From: JBNJGB01 sp051747385
GTDB lineage: Bacteria; Myxococcota_A; UBA9042; PHBI01; JACKFB01
Assembly (NCBI GenBank): GCA_051747385.1
Contig: JBNJGB010000048.1
Location: forward strand, 1 to 37,084
Length of the DNA stretch: 37,084 nucleotides
Reading direction: 5' to 3'
Positions 14,747 through 23,780 of the stretch are shown one piece after another (the stretch's first letter is position 1; the number at the start of each line of letters is the position of its first letter). The position numbers were made by a program, and so were the translations under genes. The notes under the pieces were generated by a model. The model made no database searches. It was not told where the DNA came from and was given only the letters and a program-made list of their open reading frames with translations.

Positions 14747-17700
14747 CTCGTGCGCTGCTTCATCTCCCGCCGGATCTCGGCCAGGGTGTCGGCCACGCAG
14801 TCGGCGGTCCACCGGAGCTGCTCCTCGGTGTGGAGCGTCGTCAGGAAGAACCGCAGCCGCGCCGCGTCGTTGGCCACCGCCGGGAAGATGATGGGCTTCG
14901 CGTTGATGCCCTGGGCCAGGAGCCGATCCGCCAGCAGCAGCGCCTGCATGGAGTCGCCGGTGATGGCGGGGATGACGGGCGACTCACCCTTCGCCAGGCC
15001 CGTGTCCACGCCGCGCTCGGCCATGGCGTCCCGGAAGAGCTTCGCGTTGCGCTGGAGCCTCTCGACCCGCCAGGGCTCCTCCAGCATGAGGCGGAGCGCC
15101 GACAGCGCCGACTGGCCCAGGGTGGGCGTCATGCCCGCCGCGAAGACGAAGCCCGGCGTCGTGTACTTGAGGAATTCCACCAGGGCCTTGCTGCCGCCGA
15201 TGAAGCCACCCATGGCCGCCGCGGACTTGGACAGGGTGCCCATCCAGATGTCCACCTCGGACCCGGCGATCCCGAAGTGCTCCCGGATGCCGCAGCCGGT
15301 GGCGCCGATGGTGCCGAAGCTGTGGGCCTCGTCGATCATCAGCATGCAGCCGTAGCGCCGCTTGATCTCCAGGTAGCGCGGCAGGTTCGCCACGTCCCCG
15401 TCCATGGAGTACACGCCCTCGATGAGGATGAGGACCTTCTCGTAGTGGCGCCGGAGCTCGCGGACCTGCTCCTCCAGGTGATCCGGGTCGTCGTGACGGA
15501 AGCCGCGCCGGGCCGAGCCGGCCAGCTTGATGCCCTGGAGGCACGAGTCGTGGATCAGCTCGTCGTGGAGGATCAGGTCGTTGGGCCCGAACATGTGCCC
15601 GATGACCGTCACGTTGGTCGCGTGGCCCGACGGGAAGACGACCGCATCGTCCACGTCCAGGCACCGCGCGATGAGCGCCTCCAGGTCCCGGTGGAACGGC
15701 CGCTCGCCGGAGGCGATGCGCGACGCGCTCACCGACGTCCCGTACCGCTCCATGGCCTCGGAGACGTCCCTCCGGATCCGCTCGTCCCCCGACAGCCCCA
15801 GGTAGTTGTAGGACGAGAAGTTCACCACGTCGCGGTCGCCGATGCGCGTGGTGTCCCTCGCCGTGGCCTGGTGGAGGTCGAAGTAGGGGTTCTGCAGACC
15901 CATGGCCTCCAGCCCCTGGAACCGCATCCGGAGGTCCTTGTACTCGGGCCACTCGGCCACGTCCGTCCACTCCGGCTTCATCTCGAAGCCCTCGAGCGGG
16001 TCGGCCTCGTCCTCGTCGCCCTCGACCCTCCGAAGCTGCGCGACCACGTCCTGCGCCACGGCCAGCGGCCGCCCGTCGGCGTCCCGGAACGTGATGTCCG
16101 CCGAGAAGCGGTCGTCCTCGCCCTCCGCGAACAGCGCCTCCGCCGTGAGCGTCGCGCCGGCCGGGAAGGGCTGGAGCTGGACCCACCGGTCGAAGCCCAC
16201 CGGGGTCCCGGCGCGGCCGAAGCGGGTCCAGGCCACGTAGGCCGTGAGCTGCATGGCGCTGTCGAACGCCAGGGGATCGATGGCCCAGGCGTCCTGGTCG
16301 GCGCCGGGGATCCAGTCCGCCGGGCGGCTGGTCCGGACGCGCCCTCGCACGAAGCCCCTCCCGACGGCCTCGATGGCCTCGACGCCCTGGAGCAGGGGGC
16401 CGTGGAAGGTCACGTCGTCGTAGAACTCCCGCAGGGACAGGGTCGGCTCCTCGCCGCCCTCGCGGGGGGCGGGGGCCTCCACGGGCTCCGCGCTCCGCAC
16501 CAGGTCGGCGCGATAGCACAGCGTGCCCCGGTCGCCCGTCCGAAGCTCGGCCCGGTCGCCGTCCACCACCACGCTGGCGTCGATCGGCTCGCGCACGGTC
16601 ACGCCCTGGAAGAGCGTCAGGCCGTGGACCGCGAAGGGCGCCCGCAGGGCGGCGGTGTCGGCCAGCATCGTCGCCGCCGCGGCCAGCGGCAGGACGGGGG
16701 TGCCCTCGATGGCGTGGTCCAGGAGGTACGGGTGGGTCTCGGTGTCGAGCCGCACGGTGCGCTCGGCCTTCTGGAGCACCGCCGGGACCTTCCGGCCGCG
16801 GATGACGGGGCCCTCTCCGGCGCCGAGGTCCTCCAGCAGCGCGGTCAGGCCGGCCTCGTCGCCGACGAAGTCCACGCCGTCGGTCCGCATGGCCCGGCGC
16901 ACCGACTCGGGGATGGAGGCGACCATGCTCGAGTCGGCCCAGGGCCCGAACTCGGCCACGGCGGCGCGCACGCGCTCCGGCATGTGGCGCGAGAGCTCGG
17001 ACATGAGGGCGTTGGCCGCGGCGTAGTGGGCCTGGTGGCGGCTGCCGAAGCGCCCGGCCCAGGAGCCGACGCCCAGCGCCACCCGCAGGGAGCGACCGCA
17101 GGCCGCCGCCGCGTTCAGCCAGCCCTCGACCTTCACGCGCCGCGCCAGGCGGCCGCGCTCCGGGTCGACCTGTCCCAGCGGTCCGTCGGCCAGCACGCCG
17201 GCGGCGTGGACCAGGACGGTCGGAGCGGGCCGGTCGGCCAGGGCCTCCTCGACGGACGCCCGGTCCGTCACGTCGGCCTTCACGTGGACGACGCGGCCCT
17301 CGTGGCGCGCCATCAGGCCGGCGGCCTCCTCGGAGGGCTCGCCGCGCCCCATCAGCAGGACGGTCGCGCCGCCCTCGGCCAGCCGGGCCGCGAGCTTCGC
17401 GCCGATGCCGCGCGTCCCGCCCGTGACGAGCACGACGTCGTCCTCGCCCGGGGCGAAGGGCTCCACCTCCCCGGCGAGGCGCTCCGTGCCGGCCACGAAC
17501 CGCTCGCCTCCGGCGCGGGCCACGTCGGCGCTCCGGTCGATGGCGAGCCACTCCTCCAGGGCGGCCTCGGCCGCCTCCGGCCCGGTCGGATCGGCCAGCC
17601 GCACGCTCCGGGCGAGGGCGTCCGTCCACTCGCGGCCGACGCTACGCACCGCGGCGGACAGGGCCTCGGCCCAGGGATCGTCGTCCCGGCGCAGCAGGAG

Positions 17701-20700
17701 CACGTCCGGGCGCGCGCCGGCCTTCGCCTGGGCGTCCAGCGCCGCCACCAGGTCCCCGGCGGGGTCCGGCGCGGGCGCCTCGCCGGCCAGGACGGCCGTC
17801 ACGGGTGTGGGAGCCTCGGGGCTCGCGACCCACACGAGCAGGTCCGTCGCCTCCGCGTCGGCCGCCTCCCCGGTGGAGTCGGTGCGTACGGCGACCCCGG
17901 CCCCCTCGAGGGCCTCCGCGACGGCCTTCGCAGCCTCGGCGCCCGGACCGGCCACCAGGGCACGGGCACCCTCGGGGACGGCGCGCCGTCCGGTCGACGG
18001 CAGCGGGACCGGCCGCCAGCTCGGCGCGAACCGGGACAGCGGGGCGTCGTCGTCCACCGCCTCCGACGGCTCCGCCTCCGGGTCGTCCGCGAAGGCGATG
18101 AGGTCGGCGATGGTGGGCCGGTTGATGAGGAGCTCCTGGGGGATCCCCGGCAGGCCCGGGATGGACCGGGACAGCTCCTCGGCCAGGTCGGCCACCATCA
18201 TGGAGTCGAAGCCCAGGTCGTCGCCCAGGGTCATCTCCGCGCGCAGCGCCTCCCGCGGATAGGCGCTGGTCCGCGCCACCGCGTCGAGCACCACGTCGGC
18301 CACGCCGCCGGAGGAGCCGGACGCCGGCGCCTCGGCCTCGACGGCGGCCTCCTTCGGGGCCTCCTCGCGCGCCTCCTCGCGCGCCTCCAGGTGCGCCGAG
18401 GGCCCTGCCAGCTTCATGCGGCGGCCGCGGTCCTTCACGGGCCAGTAGTCGCGCCGCGAGAAGACGGTCGGCGGCACGCTGGCCACGGGCGCGCCGGCGG
18501 TCACCATGGACACGTCGACGTCCACGCCGCGGGTCCACAGGTCCGCCAGGCTCTTCAGCAGGGACGCGCCGCCGTCCCGGTCCTCCTTGGAGGCCAGGGA
18601 GAGGATGCCCTCGTGGCCGCGGCCCAGGCTGCCCCGCGCGAAGGAGCGCAGGGGGCCGCCGGCGCCCACCTGGAGGTACAGGTCCGCGCCCAGGTCCTGG
18701 CACGTGGCCACGGTGTCGGTGAAGAGCACGGGGGATGTGGCGTGGGCGCGGAAGACCTCGCGGGCCTCGTCGGCGTCCCGGTAGGCGTGGTCGACGATGC
18801 ACGAGGCGACCGGCACCTCGGGGTCGGACAGGTCCAGCCCGTCGATGACCTCCGACAGGTCCAGCCGCTCGAACACCGGCGAGTGGAAGCCGTGGGAGAC
18901 GTTCAGGCGCACGGCCTTCACGTCGCGCTCCTCGGCGCGGCGGGCGACGGCCTCCACGGCCTCCGTGGTGCCGCTCACCACCATCTGCTTCGGGTGGTTC
19001 ACGTTGGCGACCACCGCCCCGTCCACCAGCAGGTCCTCGACGGTGTCGCGGTCGGCCACCAGCGCCACCATGGCGCCCCGGTCGCCGGTCATCGCGGCCA
19101 TGCCGGCGCCGCGCTCGGCGGTCCAGCGCGCGCCCTCGGCCGGGCTCAGCACGCCCCCGGCCACGGCGGCCGTGAACTCGCCCACGGAGTGGCCCGCCAC
19201 GACGTGCGGCTTCACGCCCACCTGCTCCAGCAGCCGCGTCAGGGCGACGCCCACCGCGAGCAGCGCCGGCTGGCAGTTCTCGGTGGCCGTCAGCTCCGCC
19301 TCGGCGGTCTCGGCGTCCACCGGCTCGGGCCGGCGCTCCGGGTAGAGGCAGTGGGTGATGGGGCGCTCCATGACGCCCTCGACGGCCCCGTCCAGCTCCT
19401 CGAGGGTCTGCGCCACGACGGGGAAGCGATCCCGGATGCCGGCGATCATCCCCGTGCGCTGGGCGCCCTGGCCGGGATAGAGGAACGCCACCTTCGCGGG
19501 CTCCTCGGCGGTGCCCAGGCTCACGCCCTCCGGGTGCTCGCCGCGGCCGACCGCGCGCAGCCGGTCGATCAGCTCCCGGCGGGTCGCCGCGACGACGCCG
19601 AGCCGCGCGGGTTGCCGCCGCCGCCGGGCCCAGGCCCGGGCCACGCCGGCCGCCGTGGCCGCCGGGTCGGCCTCCACCGCGTCGGCCGTGCGGGCGGCCA
19701 GGTCGCGCAGGGCGTCCACGTCCGGGGCGCACATGAGGACCAGCTCCGCCTGCTCGTGGAGCGCCGGCGCCGTCTCGACGCCCTCCAGCACGGCGTGGCC
19801 GTTCGTCCCGCCGAAGCCGAACGAGCTGACGCAGGCCACCCGATCGTCCGTGTCCCAGGCCTGGGGCGTGGTCGGGACGTGGAACGGCGTGTCCTCGAGG
19901 CCCAGGTCCGGCTTGGGGGACTCGAAGCCCGCCATGGGCGGGAGCGTGCGGTGGTGGATGGCCAGGGCGGCGCGGATGAGGCCTGCGACGCCGGCCGCCG
20001 ACATGGTGTGGCCGACGTTGGCCTTGGACGAGCCCAGGGCGGCGCGCTCGGTGCGGGCGCCGACGGACTCCACCAGGCCCTTCAGCTCCGTGGCGTCGCC
20101 GACGGAGGTGCCGGTGCCGTGGGTCTCCACGTAGCCGAGGCGCGCCGGGTCGAGGCCGGCGTCCTCCCAGGCCATCTCGACGACCTCGCGCTGGCCCTCG
20201 AGGACCGGCGCCATGGGCCCGGGGCCCCCGCCGTCGTTGTTGGTGGCCATGCCGCGGAGCACCGCGTAGATGCGGTCGCCGTCGCGTTGGGCGTCCTCGA
20301 GGCGCTTGAGCACCACGACGCCGCAGCCGTCGCCCTGGACGAAGCCGTCGGCCCGGGCGTCGAAGGGCAGGCAGTCGCCCTTCTTGCTCATGGCGCCGAT
20401 GCGGGAGAAGGCGACGTGGTGCTCGGGCGTGAGGCAGACGTACACCCCGCCGGCCAGGGCCGCGTCCACGGCGCCCGCCCGGAGGGCGTTGACGGCGTCC
20501 GCCAGGGCCACCAGGGCCGAGGAGCACGCCGCGTCGGTGGTGTAGGCCGGGCCCCGGAGCCGAAGCTCCTGGGCCACGGTGGCGGCGATCATGTTGGACA
20601 GGACGCCGGGCGCCGAGAACGGCCGCGGCGTCACCACGCGGGAGACGGCGTCGGCGACGCTGTCGGGATCCTCCGGCACCTCGCCGAAGGCGCCCGTGGC

Positions 20701-21147
20701 CATGAGCTGTGCGGAGATCCGCGACGACAGGAGCGTCTTGAACTCCATCGCCGTGACGCCCATGTAGACGCCGGTCCGGCGGGGAAGCTCCGCGGCCACC
20801 CGGCCGCTGTCCTCGACGGCCTGGATGGCGATCTCCAGCGCCATCCGCTGCTGCGGGTCCATGACCTCGACCCGGCGGGGCGGGATCTGGAGGTCCACGG
20901 CCGGGAACGAGCGCACGTCCTCGATGAACCCGCCGCGCGGGGCGTAGCTCTTGTCCGCGGCGCGCGGGTTCGGGTCGTGGAACGCGTCGAAGTCCCAGCG
21001 ATGGGCGGGGACGGGGCCGAAGCCGTCCCGCCCCTCGAGGGTCATCCGCCAGTACGCCTGGAGGTCGCGCGCGCCCGCGAAGCGGGCGCCCATCCCCACG
21101 ATGGCGATGGCGCCGCCGCGGCCCGGGGTCTCGTCGTCAGCCGCCAT
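14743..21147 (-). CDS. Type I PKS KS-AT-ACP-KR-DH fused to a C-terminal alpha-oxoamine synthase (serine palmitoyltransferase-like)
   Basis: A 2134-residue megasynthase. KS ~10-460 (DAACSS Cys208, ETHGTGT His343, NVGH His380). AT ~553-860 (GHSVGE Ser654; the SHGFHS box resembles the HAFH of malonyl-specific ATs). ACP ~950-1020 (GFDSM Ser982). KR ~1235-1430 (VTGGTRGIGA; Lys1339, Ser1362, Tyr1375). DH hot-dog ~1460-1715 (HAIEGTPVLP, His1478; FDSAMQ, Asp1629). PLP-dependent AOS ~1745-2130 (His1866, DEAH Asp1939/His1942, Schiff-base Lys1974 in GTLSKS). All catalytic residues appear intact. There is no ER and no thioesterase; the AOS would release the chain by decarboxylative condensation with an amino acid. 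ACP before KR and DH resembles PUFA and enediyne synthases. GGGAGACG precedes the ATG; 24 nt after the ACP gene. Confidence 0.95.
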   Translation of the reverse strand: MAADDETPGRGGAIAIVGMGARFAGARDLQAYWRMTLEGRDGFGPVPAHRWDFDAFHDPNPRAADKSYAPRGGFIEDVRSFPAVDLQIPPRRVEVMDPQQRMALEIAIQAVEDSGRVAAELPRRTGVYMGVTAMEFKTLLSSRISAQLMATGAFGEVPEDPDSVADAVSRVVTPRPFSAPGVLSNMIAATVAQELRLRGPAYTTDAACSSALVALADAVNALRAGAVDAALAGGVYVCLTPEHHVAFSRIGAMSKKGDCLPFDARADGFVQGDGCGVVVLKRLEDAQRDGDRIYAVLRGMATNNDGGGPGPMAPVLEGQREVVEMAWEDAGLDPARLGYVETHGTGTSVGDATELKGLVESVGARTERAALGSSKANVGHTMSAAGVAGLIRAALAIHHRTLPPMAGFESPKPDLGLEDTPFHVPTTPQAWDTDDRVACVSSFGFGGTNGHAVLEGVETAPALHEQAELVLMCAPDVDALRDLAARTADAVEADPAATAAGVARAWARRRRQPARLGVVAATRRELIDRLRAVGRGEHPEGVSLGTAEEPAKVAFLYPGQGAQRTGMIAGIRDRFPVVAQTLEELDGAVEGVMERPITHCLYPERRPEPVDAETAEAELTATENCQPALLAVGVALTRLLEQVGVKPHVVAGHSVGEFTAAVAGGVLSPAEGARWTAERGAGMAAMTGDRGAMVALVADRDTVEDLLVDGAVVANVNHPKQMVVSGTTEAVEAVARRAEERDVKAVRLNVSHGFHSPVFERLDLSEVIDGLDLSDPEVPVASCIVDHAYRDADEAREVFRAHATSPVLFTDTVATCQDLGADLYLQVGAGGPLRSFARGSLGRGHEGILSLASKEDRDGGASLLKSLADLWTRGVDVDVSMVTAGAPVASVPPTVFSRRDYWPVKDRGRRMKLAGPSAHLEAREEAREEAPKEAAVEAEAPASGSSGGVADVVLDAVARTSAYPREALRAEMTLGDDLGFDSMMVADLAEELSRSIPGLPGIPQELLINRPTIADLIAFADDPEAEPSEAVDDDAPLSRFAPSWRPVPLPSTGRRAVPEGARALVAGPGAEAAKAVAEALEGAGVAVRTDSTGEAADAEATDLLVWVASPEAPTPVTAVLAGEAPAPDPAGDLVAALDAQAKAGARPDVLLLRRDDDPWAEALSAAVRSVGREWTDALARSVRLADPTGPEAAEAALEEWLAIDRSADVARAGGERFVAGTERLAGEVEPFAPGEDDVVLVTGGTRGIGAKLAARLAEGGATVLLMGRGEPSEEAAGLMARHEGRVVHVKADVTDRASVEEALADRPAPTVLVHAAGVLADGPLGQVDPERGRLARRVKVEGWLNAAAACGRSLRVALGVGSWAGRFGSRHQAHYAAANALMSELSRHMPERVRAAVAEFGPWADSSMVASIPESVRRAMRTDGVDFVGDEAGLTALLEDLGAGEGPVIRGRKVPAVLQKAERTVRLDTETHPYLLDHAIEGTPVLPLAAAATMLADTAALRAPFAVHGLTLFQGVTVREPIDASVVVDGDRAELRTGDRGTLCYRADLVRSAEPVEAPAPREGGEEPTLSLREFYDDVTFHGPLLQGVEAIEAVGRGFVRGRVRTSRPADWIPGADQDAWAIDPLAFDSAMQLTAYVAWTRFGRAGTPVGFDRWVQLQPFPAGATLTAEALFAEGEDDRFSADITFRDADGRPLAVAQDVVAQLRRVEGDEDEADPLEGFEMKPEWTDVAEWPEYKDLRMRFQGLEAMGLQNPYFDLHQATARDTTRIGDRDVVNFSSYNYLGLSGDERIRRDVSEAMERYGTSVSASRIASGERPFHRDLEALIARCLDVDDAVVFPSGHATNVTVIGHMFGPNDLILHDELIHDSCLQGIKLAGSARRGFRHDDPDHLEEQVRELRRHYEKVLILIEGVYSMDGDVANLPRYLEIKRRYGCMLMIDEAHSFGTIGATGCGIREHFGIAGSEVDIWMGTLSKSAAAMGGFIGGSKALVEFLKYTTPGFVFAAGMTPTLGQSALSALRLMLEEPWRVERLQRNAKLFRDAMAERGVDTGLAKGESPVIPAITGDSMQALLLADRLLAQGINAKPIIFPAVANDAARLRFFLTTLHTEEQLRWTADCVADTLAEIRREMKQRTS

Positions 21148-21171
21148 GGATCGTCTCCCGCCACCCGCGTC

Positions 21172-21420
21172 CTACGCGGTCGCCTCGCGGATCAGCGTGG
21201 CCAGGTCGTCCAGCTTGCTGACCTGGGCGAGCTGCTCGTCGGCGAAGGTCACGCCGAGCTCCTCCTCGATCCGGCCGACCATCTCCATGGTGGCGACGGA
21301 GTCGATGGAGAGATCCTTCATCTTGATGTGCAGGCCGAAGTCGTCGACGCTGTCACGCCAGCCGGGCGCGACGTCGTCGAGGGCGACCTCCACGAGCTCG
21401 AGGATGTCCTGGTCCTTCAC
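21172..21420 (-). CDS. Stand-alone acyl carrier protein
   Basis: An 82-residue ACP with the phosphopantetheine site LSIDS (Ser41) followed by VATMEMVGRIEEELG, the usual helix II. The Ile in place of the commoner Gly/Leu before Asp-Ser is acceptable. The start is GTG, 6 nt after CAGGAGAC. It lies 30 nt after the FAAL stop and 24 nt before the PKS start, so the likely role is to accept the acyl group from the FAAL and hand it to the PKS ketosynthase; this is an inference from gene order. The N-terminal stretch (about 40 residues before the Ser) has normal length. Confidence 0.93.
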   Translation of the reverse strand: MKDQDILELVEVALDDVAPGWRDSVDDFGLHIKMKDLSIDSVATMEMVGRIEEELGVTFADEQLAQVSKLDDLATLIREATA

Positions 21421-21450
21421 GGCTGTCTCCTGTCCGGTGTGTCGAGTGGG

Positions 21451-23340
21451 TCAGCGGCGCCGGATGATGCTCCACACGGCGCCGGATCGGAGGGCGGTGG
21501 CCACGAGGGAGGCCCGCTGGCGCAGGCCGTGGCGCACCCGGTGGAAGGTGGAGCGGGCGACGTGCCGGGCCACGGTGACGGCCTGGCCGCGCTCGCCGAG
21601 CGTGCGGACGCCCTCCACGCCGAGGGTCCCGGCCAGATACTGCTGGCGGGCCTTGGCGCGCTGGAGCTTGCCGCTGGTCGTCTTGGGCAGCACGCCCGCG
21701 TCGTACAGGCGGACGTCGGCCGGGTTGAGGGAGAACTCGTCGCGGACGACGCTCCGGACGGTGCGGGCCAGGGCCTCGCGCGCCTCGGGCTCGTCCTCCT
21801 TGGTCTCCGCGACGACGACCAGCTCCTCGCTGTCGTCTCCGGGCCGGGAGAAGGCGATGACGTTGCCGCGGCGGACGCCCTCGATCTCCGCGACGGCCCA
21901 CTCGATGCTCTGGGGATCGTAGTTCCGGCCGTGGAGGATGATGAGGTCCTTCTTGCGCCCGGTGACGTAGACCTCGCCGCCGACGACGTAGCCCAGGTCC
22001 CCCGTCCGGAGGCCGTCCGAGCGGAAGCTGGCCTTCGTCGCGTCGTCGTTGTCGAAGTAGCCGGCCGCCACGCTGGGCCCGCGGAAGACGATCTCGCCCG
22101 TGGTGCGGTCCGGAAGCTCGCGGCCGTCCTCGTCGACGACCACGACCTCGTGGCCCGGGAACGGCCAGCCGCAGCCCACGAACTCGAGGGCCTGGGAGGC
22201 GTCGCCGTCCCCCTCCACGGGCACGGCCCGTCCCACCTCCTGGTAGGTCGGGCCGTCGATGAGGTCCACGCGCATGGGCTCGTCCAGCCTGCTGAACGAG
22301 ATGGCGAGCGTGGCCTCGGCCATGCCGTAGACCGGGAACATGGCCTCGGGCTTCAGCCCGGCCGGCGCGAAGTGGTCCAGGAAGGCCTGGAGCGTCCCCG
22401 GGTGGTTCGGCTCGGCGCCGGCCCCGAGGATGCGGACGTGGCTCAGGTCCAGCTGCTCCAGGACGTTGTTCCGCGTGCGCTTCGTGGCCAGACCGTACGC
22501 GAAGTTGGGCGCGAAGGTGATGGTGGCGCGGTGGTCGCTCATGAGCTGCATCCAGCGCGACGGGCGCTTGATGAAGCTCGTCGTCGGCAGGAAGCCGGCC
22601 TGGAGACCCACGGTCAGGGGCGAGATGACGAAGCCGATGAGCCCCATGTCGTGGTACAGCGGCAGCCAGCTCAGGGCGAAGTCGGACGTCACGTCCGTGT
22701 CCATCGCCGTCATGATGCCGTGGCCGTTCGCGCCCAGGCTCCGGTGCGTCACCATCACGCCCTTGGGGGCGGAGGTGCTGCCGGACGTGAACTGGATGAA
22801 GGCCAGGTCGTCGGGCTGGACCTCCTCGGGATCCGGCGCGTCCGCGGGGGGCGGGCCCTCCAGCTTCTCGACGACCACCAGCTCCTCTAGGCAGTCCACG
22901 TCGCCGATCAGCGACCAGAGGATGGGCTGCACGCGCTTGGAGGTGACCAGCATCCGCGCGCCGGCGCTCCGGAGGATGCGGGCCGTGTCGCGGACGTACG
23001 CGTCGAGCTTTCCGAAGCCCAGGGGGGGATACAGCGGCACCGGGACGATGCCGACGGAGGCCGCGCCCAGGAAGCCGAGGACGAACTCCTCGCCGTCCGG
23101 GACGATGAAGCCGCAGCGGTCGCCCTTGCGCAGGCCCAGGGCGAGGAGGTGGCGCCCGCGGCGGTCGGCCTCGGCCCGCAGCTCCTCGAAGGTGTAGCGC
23201 CGCTCGGTCCCGTCCCCGCCGATGAACGTGTAGCCGGCGTCGGGGAGCGGGTTCAGGCCGCTCGCCGCCCGGAGGCCCTTCGCGACGGTCCACTCGGGAT
23301 CGTAGGGGGCCAGGGGATGTTCGGTCGCGCCCTTCGCCAT
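21451..23340 (-). CDS. Fatty acyl-AMP ligase (FAAL)
   Basis: A 629-residue ANL-superfamily enzyme that activates a fatty acid with ATP and passes it to a carrier protein. The ATP loop FTSGSTSAPKG is at 184-194; YGMAEATL is at 338-345; the C-terminal Lys motif is KTTSGKLQRAK. FAAL rather than CoA ligase is indicated by PLYPPLGFGKLDAYV (~102-116) and SRWMQLMSDHRAT...FAPNFAYGL (~261-284), the signature stretch of FAALs that feed PKS lines. The last ~45 residues form a basic tail not part of the core domain. The ATG at 23340 follows GGCGAGGTG; a 36-codon in-frame extension is rejected because it runs over the promoter and operator. First gene of the leftward operon FAAL-ACP-PKS-PPTase. Confidence 0.93.
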   Translation of the reverse strand: MAKGATEHPLAPYDPEWTVAKGLRAASGLNPLPDAGYTFIGGDGTERRYTFEELRAEADRRGRHLLALGLRKGDRCGFIVPDGEEFVLGFLGAASVGIVPVPLYPPLGFGKLDAYVRDTARILRSAGARMLVTSKRVQPILWSLIGDVDCLEELVVVEKLEGPPPADAPDPEEVQPDDLAFIQFTSGSTSAPKGVMVTHRSLGANGHGIMTAMDTDVTSDFALSWLPLYHDMGLIGFVISPLTVGLQAGFLPTTSFIKRPSRWMQLMSDHRATITFAPNFAYGLATKRTRNNVLEQLDLSHVRILGAGAEPNHPGTLQAFLDHFAPAGLKPEAMFPVYGMAEATLAISFSRLDEPMRVDLIDGPTYQEVGRAVPVEGDGDASQALEFVGCGWPFPGHEVVVVDEDGRELPDRTTGEIVFRGPSVAAGYFDNDDATKASFRSDGLRTGDLGYVVGGEVYVTGRKKDLIILHGRNYDPQSIEWAVAEIEGVRRGNVIAFSRPGDDSEELVVVAETKEDEPEAREALARTVRSVVRDEFSLNPADVRLYDAGVLPKTTSGKLQRAKARQQYLAGTLGVEGVRTLGERGQAVTVARHVARSTFHRVRHGLRQRASLVATALRSGAVWSIIRRR

Positions 23341-23391
23341 GGTGCACCTCGCCGACGGTCGAGATCGGGTGGACCCGCAGACAATGGGGCC

Positions 23392-23420
23392 CTTGTGCGC
23401 GATGGCCCAGGGTGTGTCAA
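23392..23420 (-). promoter_or_regulatory. Candidate promoter of the FAAL-ACP-PKS-PPTase operon
   Basis: Minus strand: a perfect TTGACA -35 (23420-23415), a 17-nt spacer and CACAAG as a poor -10 (23397-23392), 51 nt before the FAAL start. The -35 touches the first palindrome (23420-23437). The weak -10 suggests that an activator or another sigma factor may be needed, or that the true -10 lies elsewhere. Confidence 0.45.
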
Positions 23421-23437
23421 CCGAGTATTCGCTCGGT
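23420..23437. promoter_or_regulatory. TetR-like operator, copy 1
   Basis: An 18-bp imperfect palindrome, ACCGAG-TATTCG-CTCGGT, with perfect 6-bp outer arms. It shares its first base with the -35 box of the FAAL promoter. Two related copies follow at 23510 and 23610. Half-sites of CGAGCG/CGCTCGG type with this length are typical for TetR-family repressors; no regulator gene is in the window. Confidence 0.55.
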
Positions 23438-23509
23438 GGCACCGCCATGTCCCCGGCGGCGGCTGCGGAGCCCCGCGGGCAAAGGAGACGGGCCTCGAAA
23501 CGCCTCCCG

Positions 23510-23527
23510 CGCGAGCGAGCGCTCGGT
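23510..23527. promoter_or_regulatory. TetR-like operator, copy 2
   Basis: CGCGAGCGAGCGCTCGGT, matching copy 3 at 16 of 18 positions and copy 1 at 12 of 18. It lies mid-way in the 440-bp divergent spacer, and a further GCGCTCGC follows at once. Apart from the three palindromes I see no gene in 23341-23780; short reading frames there have no coding character. Confidence 0.5.
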
Positions 23528-23609
23528 TTGCGCTCGCAAGACGAGGAGAGTGATCACGACGACGCCGAAATATGGATGAAACGTACTCCAACCCGCCTCC
23601 CGAGCACTT

Positions 23610-23627
23610 CCCGAGCGAGCGTTCGGT
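23610..23627. promoter_or_regulatory. TetR-like operator, copy 3
   Basis: CCCGAGCGAGCGTTCGGT, on the side of the divergent reductase gene, about 154 nt before its ATG. The three copies are 90 and 100 bp apart, so one regulator could control both transcription units. Confidence 0.5.
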
Positions 23628-23780
23628 ATGTGCCGTACACATTCGATTGCGACCGTAGCGGCCACCGTAGCCCCGCGCGCGCCGTTCGTCTCTTTCGGGG
23701 CGGCGTACGCCGGTGCAGCCTTCAAATGCCCCGGGAAGTGTGATTGGGTGCCCTGCGTCCACGACGCCGGAGGCACGCGC

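Noticed and set aside
14743..21147. Reading the AOS domain as biotin synthesis (BioF)
   Set aside because: No other biotin genes are present, and the fusion to a PKS with a KDSR-like neighbour fits off-loading better; the fold alone cannot separate them.
14830..22890. A plus-strand open frame of 2686 codons opposite the PKS operon
   Set aside because: It is the antisense shadow of a GC-rich gene: His/Arg/Gly-rich, no domain, and the minus-strand frame has intact catalytic motifs in order.
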